Shown here piece by piece: positions 14,976 to 23,968 of a stretch of 35,670 nt of DNA. Both the position numbers and the translations under genes were made by a program. The number at the start of each line of letters is the position of its first letter. Position 1 is the first letter of the stretch. The notes beneath the pieces are model-generated. The model saw only the letters and a list, made by a program, of their open reading frames with translations, searched no databases and was not told the DNA's origin. The DNA lies in contig CAMMMI010000003.1 in assembly GCA_946497905.1 (NCBI GenBank), positions 1 to 35,670 of the forward strand. The letters are read 5' to 3'. The DNA is from an uncultured Clostridium sp. GTDB taxonomy: Bacteria; Bacillota; Clostridia; TANB77; CAG-508.

Positions 14976-15911
14976 TTAACCTCTTTCATATTTAATGCTT
15001 AAGTTTAATTTTCCATATTCGTTGTTTTTAAGTTCTCTATATTGTGTGTAATACGTTCCTGTATCCTCAAGTTCGTATTCTTCTGAGCTTGGGTCTGGAT
15101 ATACAATTCTATACATTTTAAATTTATAAATTAATAAGTTAGCTGTTGGAGTTTGAGGGTATAAATCCTCACGTGGGTATAAGTCCTCACGAGGATATAA
15201 ATCGTTATTTTTGTAATTGTAAAAGTCCTCTGTTATATTTATAATTCCAGTTTCTCCTTTTGAGATTGTTAAATCCTCTGCTAAATATTCATTTACAAAT
15301 TTATAAGGCAAAACTCCAAATCCCATGCTATGCAATTTAGGAATTATTGTTTGATAATTCATACCTAAAAGTTCAAGAAATCCTCTCCCCGTTAGATGAT
15401 AAGGTGCTTTTAGTCTTTTTGAATTTGCCCAAAAATGCATATCACTACTGATTTTATCTACTCTGCTAATGATTACAGGTTGATTGTCTTGAATTATTAT
15501 GTTGTATTTTGAAATATCTAAATAAGCATATAAAACATAGTCTTGCTTCTCATTATCCCAATTTCCAAACCCTATTTCTTTTATTTTCTGTTCTGTAAAA
15601 TCTTCCAAATAAGGATAACCAACAACAGGGTCTTTATAAAAATATTTATTTACTATATTGCTTCCTGTTAAAATTTCTATGTTACTTGCAAAATCTGCTA
15701 ATAATATTGTGTCATATTGCATTGTTGTTGAATTTTCATCTATTCCTAAATTGCTTTTCGTAAAATTTACAAAGCAATATGGTAAATTCTTTTCTTTAAA
15801 ACTTAAAAAGCTATCTGCAAATAAATCTAGATAGCTATTCATTATTAAATTCGTAAATGTTTTTGTTTTGTTTCCAATTTTAATTGAAACTTCCTCATTT
15901 TTGATTTTCAT
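14976..15911 (-). CDS. Phage tail/baseplate protein with YPRED repeats
   Basis: 311 residues, MKIKNEEVSIKIGNKTKTFT at the start. Near the C-terminus lies a short tandem repeat, DLYPRE-DLYPRE-DLYPQ, encoded by three nearly identical 18-base units at about 15156-15209. Such YPR-D repeats link domains in some tail proteins. No enzyme motif seen. It lies between the 517-residue tail protein and the 153-residue gene, so a baseplate component is likely. Confidence 0.65.
   Translation of the reverse strand: MKIKNEEVSIKIGNKTKTFTNLIMNSYLDLFADSFLSFKEKNLPYCFVNFTKSNLGIDENSTTMQYDTILLADFASNIEILTGSNIVNKYFYKDPVVGYPYLEDFTEQKIKEIGFGNWDNEKQDYVLYAYLDISKYNIIIQDNQPVIISRVDKISSDMHFWANSKRLKAPYHLTGRGFLELLGMNYQTIIPKLHSMGFGVLPYKFVNEYLAEDLTISKGETGIINITEDFYNYKNNDLYPREDLYPREDLYPQTPTANLLIYKFKMYRIVYPDPSSEEYELEDTGTYYTQYRELKNNEYGKLNLSIKYERG
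15156..15209 (-). repeat. Three tandem 18-base units in the tail gene
   Basis: Units read on the minus strand as GATTTATATCCTCGTGAG, GACTTATACCCACGTGAG and a partial GATTTATACCCTCAA. In-frame gain or loss of a unit would change the linker length by six residues. Confidence 0.7.
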
Positions 15912-15913
15912 TT

Positions 15914-17467
15914 TTAACCTCGTAAAATAAAGTTTAATGTATTGTTATAGTCTTCATCTAATTTAACTTCATGTGTTTCTGTTATTGTTTCTTCTTCTAC
16001 ATATTCTATAACATATTCTAATTCTGTCTGGCTTTGTTGTTCTTCTATATCACTAGAACTTCTAAATAAATCTATAAAGTTTTCTAGTAGATTTGTATTT
16101 CTTAGTTCTATATTATATTGAAATGGGTTGCACCACTCTTTGCTACTTTTTATTCCTGTAACAATAAAATCTCCCTGCATATAATACTCGGGAAGGTTAA
16201 ATGTTAGTTTGTCCCCAATTTCAACGTCAACTGTTTCTTTTGTTTTTATGTTGATTTGATTAGTATATTTTTCATTATTCTTTAATGTACTTCTTACATA
16301 ATCTACTAATTCTTCTACTGTAAACCAGCCTTGTTCTACGTCTAAGACCTTTTCAATTTGCCCAGAAGGTGTTATTTTGCCTTCGTTTTGCTCTATTTCG
16401 TGCCAATTTATTAATTTCATATTTGCATATCTAAGATATGTTTGACTAGATATTCCTTTAATTGTTACTGAGCCTTCGCCTTTATAGGTGATTCCTGTTG
16501 CTAAATTCTTAAAAGTGCTATCTGTTGTTAATACAAACTTTGAACCTGTGCTATCATCTGTTGCTATATCTTTATAATTACTTCCAGGCTGAACTTGTCC
16601 GCTTGTATTAAAACCGCTTACAATATAAGCTTCCTGATTATTGTTATAATAAACAGATAAATTAGTAACAGCAACAGAAGCACCTTGTTCTATTAAATTA
16701 GCTTCTATTCTTTGTGCTGTAGCTAAACTTATATCAATAGGATTTTCAAAGTCTAATCTATCTCCATTGCTTAAAGTTATATTCAATCCTTCTGTTTGAA
16801 ATTTGCTATAAAATATTCTTGCATTTTTTACATTTATTATATTTGCATAATCTATATTCTCAACCGAAGGAGATATGCTTATTAATCCTGAAATTTGTTC
16901 TTTATAGTTATCTATATCTATTATTTTTTTTGCTTCTTTATTTAGCATGTAATCGATACTGTTTATTGTAATTGCTTTTAATTCGTCAATATTCCAATAT
17001 AAGGAATACTTATTAGATAAGTAATTAAGAACTTCCTCTACTGTTCTACTAATTAAATTAACAGTTATGACTTTGTCTTCTATATTTATTTCTTTAAATG
17101 TAAATCCATCTTGATAAAGAGGTGCTAATGTTTGAGTAATAATGTCACTCATTTTAGCTGTTCTCATTATTGTTACTGTTCTTTTTGTAGCCATTTGTCT
17201 AGGACTAAATAAAGACAAACTTAATCTTTTTGTACTTGTATTAACATCTTTTAATTCAGGCAATTTATAATTAGATACAAAGCCTGTAAAAATTAAGTTG
17301 TTTTCTTTGTTGTAAATTTGTACTTCTTGTTGTGCATATGGTAAGTCATCTATTGTAGAATTAGTAAAGTCTAGTGTTAGATCACTATATGTAACTTCAC
17401 GACTAGACTTGTTTGTATCTATACTATCTATTAATTTGTATTCTTTGTTATTAAATTTTGCTATCAT
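15914..17467 (-). CDS. Phage tail protein (Gp37-like / tail-associated)
   Basis: 517 residues. The N-terminus (MIAKFNNKEYKLIDSIDTNK) resembles the distal-tail/hub family. The middle contains REVTYSDLTLDFTNS-like and RTVEEVLNYLSNKYSLYWNI segments seen in phage hub proteins of the siphovirus Gp37-like type. A beta-rich part, YTNQINIKTKETVDVEIGDK, is typical of late-control D-like folds. The start overlaps the tape-measure stop by one base. Placed directly after the tape measure, consistent with the tail hub. No peptidase motif recognised. Confidence 0.7.
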   Translation of the reverse strand: MIAKFNNKEYKLIDSIDTNKSSREVTYSDLTLDFTNSTIDDLPYAQQEVQIYNKENNLIFTGFVSNYKLPELKDVNTSTKRLSLSLFSPRQMATKRTVTIMRTAKMSDIITQTLAPLYQDGFTFKEINIEDKVITVNLISRTVEEVLNYLSNKYSLYWNIDELKAITINSIDYMLNKEAKKIIDIDNYKEQISGLISISPSVENIDYANIINVKNARIFYSKFQTEGLNITLSNGDRLDFENPIDISLATAQRIEANLIEQGASVAVTNLSVYYNNNQEAYIVSGFNTSGQVQPGSNYKDIATDDSTGSKFVLTTDSTFKNLATGITYKGEGSVTIKGISSQTYLRYANMKLINWHEIEQNEGKITPSGQIEKVLDVEQGWFTVEELVDYVRSTLKNNEKYTNQINIKTKETVDVEIGDKLTFNLPEYYMQGDFIVTGIKSSKEWCNPFQYNIELRNTNLLENFIDLFRSSSDIEEQQSQTELEYVIEYVEEETITETHEVKLDEDYNNTLNFILRG

Positions 17468-19600
17468 TAATAAGCACCTGCTCCTTTTAAAGTCCTAGTA
17501 ATTGTTGGTGTTACTGCTCTACCTACTTTTGTGCTATCCATGTAAATATCACTACCTTCTACTGTTATATTAGCATTTAAACTTTTACTTACATTTGCTG
17601 TTGTAGATAAGCTAGCACTCAATTTTTGAGTTTCGAAATCTACAGCTGTTTTCATTTGTCTATATACTTTAGCTAAATTACTATTGAAACCTTCTCCTAG
17701 TCCTAAAGCTAAAAATTTACCAATTTCGCGATTAAAAACTTTTGAAGGTGAATGTATTCCGAATGTCTTTTTGAATCCATCTATAATTCCTCCTGCAAAA
17801 TTAGATATTTTATTTTTAATCCAGCCACCCATTCCAGTAATACCATTCCAAAGTCCTTCTACTATATTTTTTCCAATGTCTAAAACTTTTCCTGGCAATT
17901 CTGTTATCGTGTTAATGATGTTATTTACTAAATTAATTGCAGACTCTCTTCCTTTATTAGCTAAATTTATTCCCCAATTTATCACATTATTTATTGTGTT
18001 TTGTAGCCAAGTTGATATTCTTCCGTGGTAATTCTGCAAACCAATTTATTATTGCATTTATAGTATTTGAAACCCATTGTACTGCAGAATTATAAGTATT
18101 TTGCCCCCATGTAGAAATGTTGTTTATAGTGTTTTGTAACCATTCTTCAATTCGTCCAGGTAGTTGCTTAAACCAATCTACTATGCTATTTATAAAATTA
18201 GGAATGTCGTTTGTTATAAATTCTACTAGCTTTAACCCTAGATTTGCTATATGTCCAAGTATTTCTCCTATAAAAACACCTATATTATATGGCAGTTGTT
18301 GAAACCAAGTTATTACGTTTTGTATCCATTGTGGTACAGTTGTCGCAAAGAAACTAACTATACTATTCCAACCATTTATAAAAAAGTTTTTTATACTTTC
18401 CCAGATATTTTGAAAAAATGTTGGTATTGAACTAAAAAAGTTACATATTGCATTCCATGTGTTTATAATAGCATTTCTAAATCCTTCGTTTGTATTCCAC
18501 AAATAAACAATAACTCCTACTATTGCTGTTATAGCCGTTATTACTATCCCTACAGGACTTGTTAAAAAACTAAATGCTGAACCTAATAATTTTACCGCTT
18601 TACTTCCTAAATTGAAAGTTTCGTTTAATTTAGACCCTACTGTAATTAAACTGCTTATTCCACTTGATATTTTTCCAATTGTTCCTAATATTGGTCCAGC
18701 TACTGCTAATACCCCTGCTATTTTTAATATTGTTGCTTGCGTTTCTTGGTCTAAGTTTGCAAAAGCATTAGCCCATTCTGTTATTTTTTCAACTACCTGT
18801 GTAACAATTGGTAATAAACTTTGTGTTAGATTTCCTAAAGCTGTATTTAATGCGTCCATAGCTGTAGAAAGTTTACCATTCATAGTCTGAGAAGCTTTTT
18901 CCATTGCGTTATAATATCTTCCACCTTCTGATGTTGCAGTTTGCATTGCTCCTGCTATATCTTCAAAAGATACCTTACCTTCTGATACTTCGTCTCTTAG
19001 AGTCGCCATAGATTTTCCAGTTTTTTCTGACATAATCTGCAGCGGATTGAATCCAGCATCTATCATTTGGTTGATATCTTCCATTGTCGCTTTTCCTGAT
19101 GCACCAATTTGAGAAAAAGCTCTTGTTAAACTCATTAATTTTTCGCTATTTCCCATTGAAATATCGCCTAAAGTTTGAAGATATCCCGTAGTCTTATCTG
19201 CTTGTAATCCAAATCCCAACATCATTTGAGTAGCTTCAAGTAAATCTGTAGTCTCAAAAGGTGTAGTGTTAGCCATTTCTTTTAATGTATTTAGCATTTC
19301 ACTTGCTTTATCTGCACTACCTAATAGTGTAGTTAAATTAGCTTGAAAATCTTCCATTTGAGCATTATATTTTACTCCTGCTGTTCCTAAAGCTATTAAA
19401 GGCGTTGTCAAACCTACAGTTAGTGCTGTTCCAGCTTTTGTAGCTACTTTACCTATTGAACTAAATCCATTAGAAATTTTTTTGGATAATGATGATGCTG
19501 GCTTTTCTAATGTTTCTAAATCTTTATTTAATGATTTTAATCCTGCTTCTAGCTGTTCTTTAGTTAATTCAACTTCTATTGTTACTGAGCCGTCTGACAT
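17467..19600 (-). CDS. Tape measure protein, 710 residues, joined by +1 frameshift at CGG codon 526
   Basis: Frame 0 from the ATG at 19600 carries the TMP N-terminal domain (TTPFETTDLLEATQMMLGFG, then ASGKATMEDINQMIDAGFNP), a hydrophobic segment (SPVGIVITAITAIVGVIVYL) and Trp-rich repeats, and ends 11 codons after CGG (18025-18023). Skipping the C gives WFAELPGRISTWLQNTINNV and continues for 185 residues to 17467. The shifted sequence repeats an upstream unit, LPGRIEEWLQNTINNISTWG, encoded as CCT GGA CGA, so glycine at the join is supported inside the same gene. The C-terminal part (LSASLSTTANVSKSLNANIT) is the usual TMP end. The protein sets tail length; without the shift it loses its C-terminus. 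Confidence 0.9.
18023..18025 (-). other. In-frame CGG, proposed +1 frameshift site in tape measure gene
   Basis: The context is TTA CCA CGG A AGA. Frame 0 gives P-R-K-N-I and stops 11 codons later. Skipping C gives CCA GGA AGA ATA TCA (P-G-R-I-S), matching the paralogous repeat LPGRIEEW about 40 residues upstream in the same gene. Confidence 0.8.
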
Positions 19601-19635
19601 ATTTTGTCCTTTCTTGTTATCGGCTCATAATGGCA

Positions 19636-19779
19636 CTACCTAACATTTATTTTTATTTCAAATTCTTTTTTGCAATTTCGCCCTTTACATTTAACAAAAA
19701 TGCCTTTTGCTTTTGATATTTTTTTATTGTATTTTATCGGCATTTCGTATCCGCAAAAGGGACATTTCACCTTCTCCAT
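19636..19779 (-). CDS. Com-like zinc-ribbon protein (47 residues)
   Basis: MEKVKCPFCGYEMPIKYNKK, then GIFVKCKGRNCKKEFEI: two Cys pairs (CPFC, C-x4-C) in a single ribbon, like the Com family of small phage proteins known from phage Mu, where Com activates translation of a modification gene. GGAGG precedes the start. It lies just before the tape measure gene and after two terminators, so it begins a new transcription unit. An RNA-binding role is possible by family; the target is unknown. Confidence 0.7.
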   Translation of the reverse strand: MEKVKCPFCGYEMPIKYNKKISKAKGIFVKCKGRNCKKEFEIKINVR

Positions 19780-19798
19780 TTTTCCTCCACAATAAAAA

Positions 19799-19820
19799 AC
19801 ACCAGAAATTAATCTGATGT
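19799..19820 (-). terminator. Rho-independent terminator upstream of the zinc-ribbon gene
   Basis: On the minus strand ACATCAGA TTAATT TCTGGTGT (one G-T pair) is followed by TTTTTTATT. Confidence 0.7.
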
Positions 19821-19823
19821 TAA

Positions 19824-19854
19824 AAATAAAAACACTTACATTTCTGCAAGTGTT
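19824..19854 (-). terminator. Rho-independent terminator after the DUF4352 gene
   Basis: AACACTT (19831-19837) and AAGTGTT (19848-19854) form a 7-bp stem followed on the minus strand by TTTATTTTTAA. Two terminators in tandem here isolate the DUF4352 gene from the zinc-ribbon/tape-measure unit. Confidence 0.75.
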
Positions 19855-19860
19855 CTTAAT

Positions 19861-20421
19861 CTAGCTATTTAGTTTTATTTTTAATTCTTTTGAACTCCAT
19901 AGATTGTCATTATACACCAATATTAAACCTGTATCTCCTATTGGTTCTTCAAAAACCATAGTTCCTTCTACACTTCCTCCTGGTATTAATTCTCCAGAAT
20001 TTAATTGTGTGTCGTCGTTTATTCCTACTGTAATCGTATAATTTTCTTGTTGTCCTTGTGAGTTTTGCATTTTAAAATAAAATGGATTATAACTTAAGTT
20101 ACTATCTCCTTTATTTTCTATTTTTACATGAACTATTACGTACTCTTTCCCTGATGCTGGTTTATTATATTGTTCTCCTTGTGAACGTTCAACTTGAGTT
20201 ACTGTAATAGCTCCATTTCCTAAAATTGCTTCTTCTCCTTGATTGTATTCTGTTTTTTCTTCTTGTTGCGTTGTTTGTGTTGATGCTGTTTGAGTTGTGT
20301 TGTCATTTACAGTACTATTATTTCCTGCTCCTGCAAATGCTATTATAACTATAATAACAATTACCCAAAACCACCATTTCTTATAAATTGGTTTCTTTTC
20401 ATTATCTGAGTGATTTGCCAT
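19861..20421 (-). CDS. DUF4352 membrane-anchored protein, likely lysogenic-conversion gene
   Basis: 186 residues: a short cytoplasmic start, a membrane helix (WWFWVIVIIVIIAFAGAG), a Thr/Gln-rich linker and a C-terminal DUF4352 immunoglobulin-like domain (ITVTQVERSQGEQYNKPASG, then VIVHVKIENKGDSNLSYNPF and SVEGTMVFEEP). DUF4352 proteins are surface-exposed and of unknown function. It sits between tail chaperones and tape measure, has its own terminator, and is not a known tail component. Such an inserted gene fits a moron expressed in the lysogen, for example for superinfection exclusion; this is inference. Confidence 0.8.
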   Translation of the reverse strand: MANHSDNEKKPIYKKWWFWVIVIIVIIAFAGAGNNSTVNDNTTQTASTQTTQQEEKTEYNQGEEAILGNGAITVTQVERSQGEQYNKPASGKEYVIVHVKIENKGDSNLSYNPFYFKMQNSQGQQENYTITVGINDDTQLNSGELIPGGSVEGTMVFEEPIGDTGLILVYNDNLWSSKELKIKLNS

Positions 20422-20487
20422 AATATATCCTCCTTTTATTTTTTATAAAGAGAGTATATACCAAAATTTTACATTTTGCAACATTTT

Positions 20488-21057
20488 TTATAAAAAAGCA
20501 CGAGCAAAATCACTTTCTTTTTGTTCTTGTGTTCTCATATCTGGTAAAGCGTATAATTTTTGTAGTTTTCTATATCTTTTTCTTTCTTCTTTATCTTTTA
20601 TTTTAGATAAATCCATCGCTCTATACCCCATGATTTCAACTATCCTATTGTCTGATTTCAACCCATTAAACATTGCTTTAAACTTCCACCAATGTAAGTA
20701 TTCTATTTCTTCTAGATCAAGATTATATTGGTTTTTAAACGCACTATAAATTAATTCATTATCAAATTCATAGCTATAAATTTGTTTTTCTTTTTTATTT
20801 TCATTATTTTGACTAGTCTTATTTTTATTATCGCAACCATAAAACCAAATAATATCATCTAATGCTTTTTCTAGGTCTGTAATCTGTTCTAAATTTGGAT
20901 AAAATAATTTCAATGTTTGATATGTTTTTGCTTGTATTGAATATTTTGGGTTTTGCATTAATAATTCAAATGTTATAACTGTTCTAAAATCAGTATTAAA
21001 TTCTGTTTTTATTTTATTTTTAACTAACTCATCAATATCATCTAACAACAAATTCAT
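20488..21057 (-). CDS. Phage Gp15-family protein (tail assembly chaperone position)
   Basis: 189 residues: MNLLLDDIDELVKNKIKTEF, then YLHWWKFKAMFNGLKSDNRI and EIMGYRAMDLSKIKDKEERK. The HWWKFxAMFxGL and RxxDLSKIKDKEERxRYRKLQ stretches are hallmarks of the Gp15 family of Gram-positive phages, which sits before the tape measure. The start overlaps the upstream stop (TAATG). No slippery sequence was seen at this junction, so it does not look like a classical -1 chaperone frameshift. Confidence 0.8.
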   Translation of the reverse strand: MNLLLDDIDELVKNKIKTEFNTDFRTVITFELLMQNPKYSIQAKTYQTLKLFYPNLEQITDLEKALDDIIWFYGCDNKNKTSQNNENKKEKQIYSYEFDNELIYSAFKNQYNLDLEEIEYLHWWKFKAMFNGLKSDNRIVEIMGYRAMDLSKIKDKEERKRYRKLQKLYALPDMRTQEQKESDFARAFL

Positions 21058-21437
21058 TATTTTCTAGCTCTCCTTGTTGCTCTATTAACAGAATAATCTT
21101 TATCTATTTCATCTAATTCTTTTTGTATATCTTTCATTTCATTTGAAAGTTCTCTATCTTGTTCTTTTCTTGCTTGTACTAAATCTTTGTATGCTTTAAC
21201 ACATAATTTAAAATTTTGTTTTCCTTTAAATATTTCTTTTGAAGTTCCTCCTCCAAAAATATTGTCAAAACATTTTTCAATTGCTGTGCTGAATTTTCTT
21301 ATAAACTCAGATTGTTTCATATTTTTTATATCTAGTTTGTTTACTGTATTTTTCATTTCCTCAGTGTATTTATCCCATTTTTCCATCTCATCAGCATCAA
21401 AAAAATCAAATTCTATTTCTTTTCCTAATATTTTCAT
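21057..21437 (-). CDS. Tail assembly chaperone-like protein (DUF6673-like)
   Basis: 126 residues, MKILGKEIEFDFFDADEMEK, with a helical C-terminal half rich in charged residues ending RATRRARK. Position (tail tube, then this, then Gp15, then tape measure) matches the first tail chaperone of siphoviruses. Family identification is from memory. Confidence 0.7.
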   Translation of the reverse strand: MKILGKEIEFDFFDADEMEKWDKYTEEMKNTVNKLDIKNMKQSEFIRKFSTAIEKCFDNIFGGGTSKEIFKGKQNFKLCVKAYKDLVQARKEQDRELSNEMKDIQKELDEIDKDYSVNRATRRARK

Positions 21438-21468
21438 ATTATCCTCCTAATTTTAAAGAGGCTTATTT

Positions 21469-22224
21469 CTAAGCCTCTACTAATGTTATTTCTTTGTAAA
21501 CAGCACTTGTACCTACTACAACAGACACTTCACTTTGTGTTGTGTATCCTTCTTTACTGATTTCTACATTAGAATATGTAGCTTGTGCTAAATTAATATT
21601 TGCTATTCCGTTTGCATCAGTATAAATAGTGTTGTTTGTATCTACTATTATTTCAGCACCTTGTACTTGTCCATCTGCATCACTAACATTAAATGTAACT
21701 AATTGCACTGCGTTGTCTCCATCGGCTTGGAAAGATACTGCAGAAATATTTTTAATAGAATTTGCATTGTCAAGTGGTGTTGCTGTACCAACTATAATAT
21801 CTCCATTAGCTCCAAATGTTCCTGAAATTGTGTATTTATTTTCATCTCCTCCTGAACTATCAGGAATTACTGAGTAAATTCTTTTAGTTGCATAATATCC
21901 AGTACCTTTTTTGATATTAAAGTCTACTGTTACTATTTCTACATTTATATTAGTTTTCTCTAATATTTCTACTTCTGACAAGAAATTATGTATCATATCT
22001 CCTACTATTCTGTCTGCTTCATAAGCTATTTCTTTTGCATAGCCTGTTACTCTTTTTCTTGTGCTTGGTTCATCAATATACTTTGTTTCATCTGTTTCAG
22101 CATTGCTTGAATTTTCTCCACTTGTAAAGCCTTTCATTCTATTAAATGTAGTTCCATTTATAATTGTAGACATGAAATTTACTATATTATCTCTGTTATA
22201 AAATACTAATTCTCGTTGAGACAT
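21469..22224 (-). CDS. Major tail tube protein with C-terminal Ig-like domain
   Basis: 251 residues. The N-terminal ~150 residues fit a tail tube protein (MSQRELVFYNRDNIVNFMST, then KRVTGYAKEIAYEADRIVGD, YYATKRIYSVIPDSSGG and YTISGTFGANGDIIVGTATP). The C-terminal ~85 residues form a separable carboxypeptidase-regulatory/Ig-like domain (VTFNVSDADGQVQGAEIIVD, then IYTDANGIANINL and EISKEGYTTQSEV) that would decorate the tail surface. Strong AAGGAGG start. Confidence 0.8.
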   Translation of the reverse strand: MSQRELVFYNRDNIVNFMSTIINGTTFNRMKGFTSGENSSNAETDETKYIDEPSTRKRVTGYAKEIAYEADRIVGDMIHNFLSEVEILEKTNINVEIVTVDFNIKKGTGYYATKRIYSVIPDSSGGDENKYTISGTFGANGDIIVGTATPLDNANSIKNISAVSFQADGDNAVQLVTFNVSDADGQVQGAEIIVDTNNTIYTDANGIANINLAQATYSNVEISKEGYTTQSEVSVVVGTSAVYKEITLVEA

Positions 22225-22258
22225 TTCTTTTCCTCCTTATAAAAAAATAAAGCCCTTT

Positions 22259-22675
22259 TTAGGCTTGGTAATACGTACAATTCATTTGAATTATATATGT
22301 TGCTTGTGTATTTGTTCTTTGTAATATGTAACTTGGAGATGTGCATTGAATGTGTTGAATATTTGATATTTCAGGTAAGTTTCTGTTATCATCTTGCTCT
22401 TCAATCCATTCCATGAAATCTTCTCCAAATTTACTATTCGCTAAGTTTTCTATATTTCTACTTGAAATAGGTGCTTGTACCACAAAATCGAAAGCTATTT
22501 GTCTTATGCTTCCACCATCTCTATATTGTGTTACAATTGGTGTTGTAGGAGATTGAATTATAGAATAACTATTTACATCTCCTTTTAAGTAATCTACATC
22601 TATTTTGCCTTTATTTAAATATGGGCATGTTTCAATAAACTCTTTTATTAATTCCATTTTTGATTTTTCTGCCAT
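22259..22675 (-). CDS. Tail terminator / tail completion protein
   Basis: 138 residues, ELIKEFIETCPYLNKGKIDV, then SYSIIQSPTTPIVTQYRDGG and RQIAFDFVVQAPISSR. The last of these is typical of the small tail-terminator proteins of Gram-positive siphoviruses. Placed between the gp10-like minor capsid protein and the tail tube, as expected. Confidence 0.7.
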   Translation of the reverse strand: MAEKSKMELIKEFIETCPYLNKGKIDVDYLKGDVNSYSIIQSPTTPIVTQYRDGGSIRQIAFDFVVQAPISSRNIENLANSKFGEDFMEWIEEQDDNRNLPEISNIQHIQCTSPSYILQRTNTQATYIIQMNCTYYQA

Positions 22676-22679
22676 TTTA

Positions 22680-23129
22680 TTAACCTCTTTTTATATAGTT
22701 TTGGATATCTCGAGTAAGTTCTTTTCCTTTTTTCTCCATCATCAATTTTTCCCATTCTGGACCAGTACCTGGAGTATGATAAGTTAATTTTTTACCACTC
22801 GGTTTCTTTCTTTCTCCTTTTGGAGACCACCATTTATCGTTCTTTAAAGGTATTCCTGATACTCCTAATGTTGGGCTTATGTATTCTTTTCCTGTGTATT
22901 GATAATGAGAATAAGGGCTAGTATATTTAATTTTAGATGGACTAGGATATGATTTTAGCCTTCTTAAATCACCTGTTTCTCCCATAGGTATAAATGGATT
23001 CATTAATCTATCTGCCTCATCTCTTGCATATCGCACTACTCTTCCATCTTCATTTAAGCCGTGGTCTTTTAAAATTTTATTTACACTATTTAATTTTACT
23101 TTTACATTAATGTTGAAACCACTTGCCAT
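22680..23129 (-). CDS. Minor capsid / HK97 gp10-like neck protein
   Basis: 149 residues; RYARDEADRLMNPFIPMGET, then GDLRRL and SPYSHYQYTGKEYISPTLGV. The MGETGxLR...YxxxQYxGK pattern belongs to the minor capsid 2 family of Gram-positive phages. The start overlaps the previous gene by one base. Head-tail joining role by position. Confidence 0.78.
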   Translation of the reverse strand: MASGFNINVKVKLNSVNKILKDHGLNEDGRVVRYARDEADRLMNPFIPMGETGDLRRLKSYPSPSKIKYTSPYSHYQYTGKEYISPTLGVSGIPLKNDKWWSPKGERKKPSGKKLTYHTPGTGPEWEKLMMEKKGKELTRDIQNYIKRG

Positions 23130-23572
23130 TATTCAGACACCTCAACTTTGAAGTGTTGTAGATTTCCTTTTCTGTTATCTGCTACACTTATAATTTGGAA
23201 TAATTTATGTTCTTTTTTTATTTCAGTCATATCAAACTCTAGGTCACATTTGCCATCTACTATATAGTCTCCTTCCATTAAAGTCCATGCGTGGTCTACT
23301 AATTTAGAATTTAGTGTAAAATTAAGGATTGAGTTATATTTATCTAATGATTTATTATCAATATAACTATTTAAAGCTAATTGGCTGTTAATTAAAGCTA
23401 TTTTTGTTGGAATCACTATACTTGCACTTCCTGCTACTTCTTCTCCATTTGAATTTATAACAATTTTTCTAGTTTTCCTAACATATACTTTGTCAATAAC
23501 TGTTCTTTGAAAACTTTCATCTTCTTTTTGGTTATAAATAGTTACAGTGTCTTTAAAAAATCTATCGTTCAT
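23129..23572 (-). CDS. Minor capsid / head-tail joining protein
   Basis: 147 residues; MNDRFFKDTVTIYNQKEDES and VYVRKTRKIVINSNGEEVAG. The N-terminal FxDTVTIYN strand and the later LEGDYIVDG-type strand (here LMEGDYIVDGKCD) are typical of the minor capsid 1 / head closure proteins. Part of a run of tightly packed neck genes. Confidence 0.75.
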   Translation of the reverse strand: MNDRFFKDTVTIYNQKEDESFQRTVIDKVYVRKTRKIVINSNGEEVAGSASIVIPTKIALINSQLALNSYIDNKSLDKYNSILNFTLNSKLVDHAWTLMEGDYIVDGKCDLEFDMTEIKKEHKLFQIISVADNRKGNLQHFKVEVSE

Positions 23573-23953
23573 TTAGCACACCCCACAATATAGTAATGGA
23601 TTTCCATCAATACCGATTACATTCCATAAATATTGTTTTAATGTAGAATATTTTTTATCTTCATAATCAGTTTTGATTTCTTCGGGTGTAGAATAACTTT
23701 CACTCCAACCTTCAATATTTTGCGATTTTAAGTTTCCTATTTCATTCAGTTTTGTATTTTCTTCATTGATTAAATCAATAATTAAGCAAGTAGTATACTT
23801 AACTTGCTCTGGAATATTATTTTCATCAATTCTTCCAAAAGTTTTGTAGCTAATATAGTTACTTGCTTTTATATTTAAATTATCGAAGTCATCAGGCACG
23901 TTATCTTTACCTAACAATTCTTTATATTCTGTTTCTGTTATGTATTTAAGCAT
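23573..23953 (-). CDS. Head-tail connector protein
   Basis: 126 residues, MLKYITETEYKELLGKDNVP, then an all-helical body (FDNLNIKASNYISYKTFGRI, PEQVKYTTCLIIDLINEENT). Layout and place directly after the coat gene fit the gp6-like connector (DNA-packaging adaptor) of siphoviruses. Confidence 0.7.
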   Translation of the reverse strand: MLKYITETEYKELLGKDNVPDDFDNLNIKASNYISYKTFGRIDENNIPEQVKYTTCLIIDLINEENTKLNEIGNLKSQNIEGWSESYSTPEEIKTDYEDKKYSTLKQYLWNVIGIDGNPLLYCGVC

Positions 23954-23968
23954 ACCTTATTCCTCCTA

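Noticed and set aside
17467-19600. Two separate genes, a 537-residue tape measure and a 190-residue protein
   Set aside because: The short frame continues the Trp-rich repeat series of the long one exactly at CGG and has no proper ribosome binding site at its apparent start.
20488-21437. Classical -1 programmed frameshift of tail chaperones
   Set aside because: The two genes meet in a TAATG overlap with separate starts, and I found no slippery heptamer near the junction.
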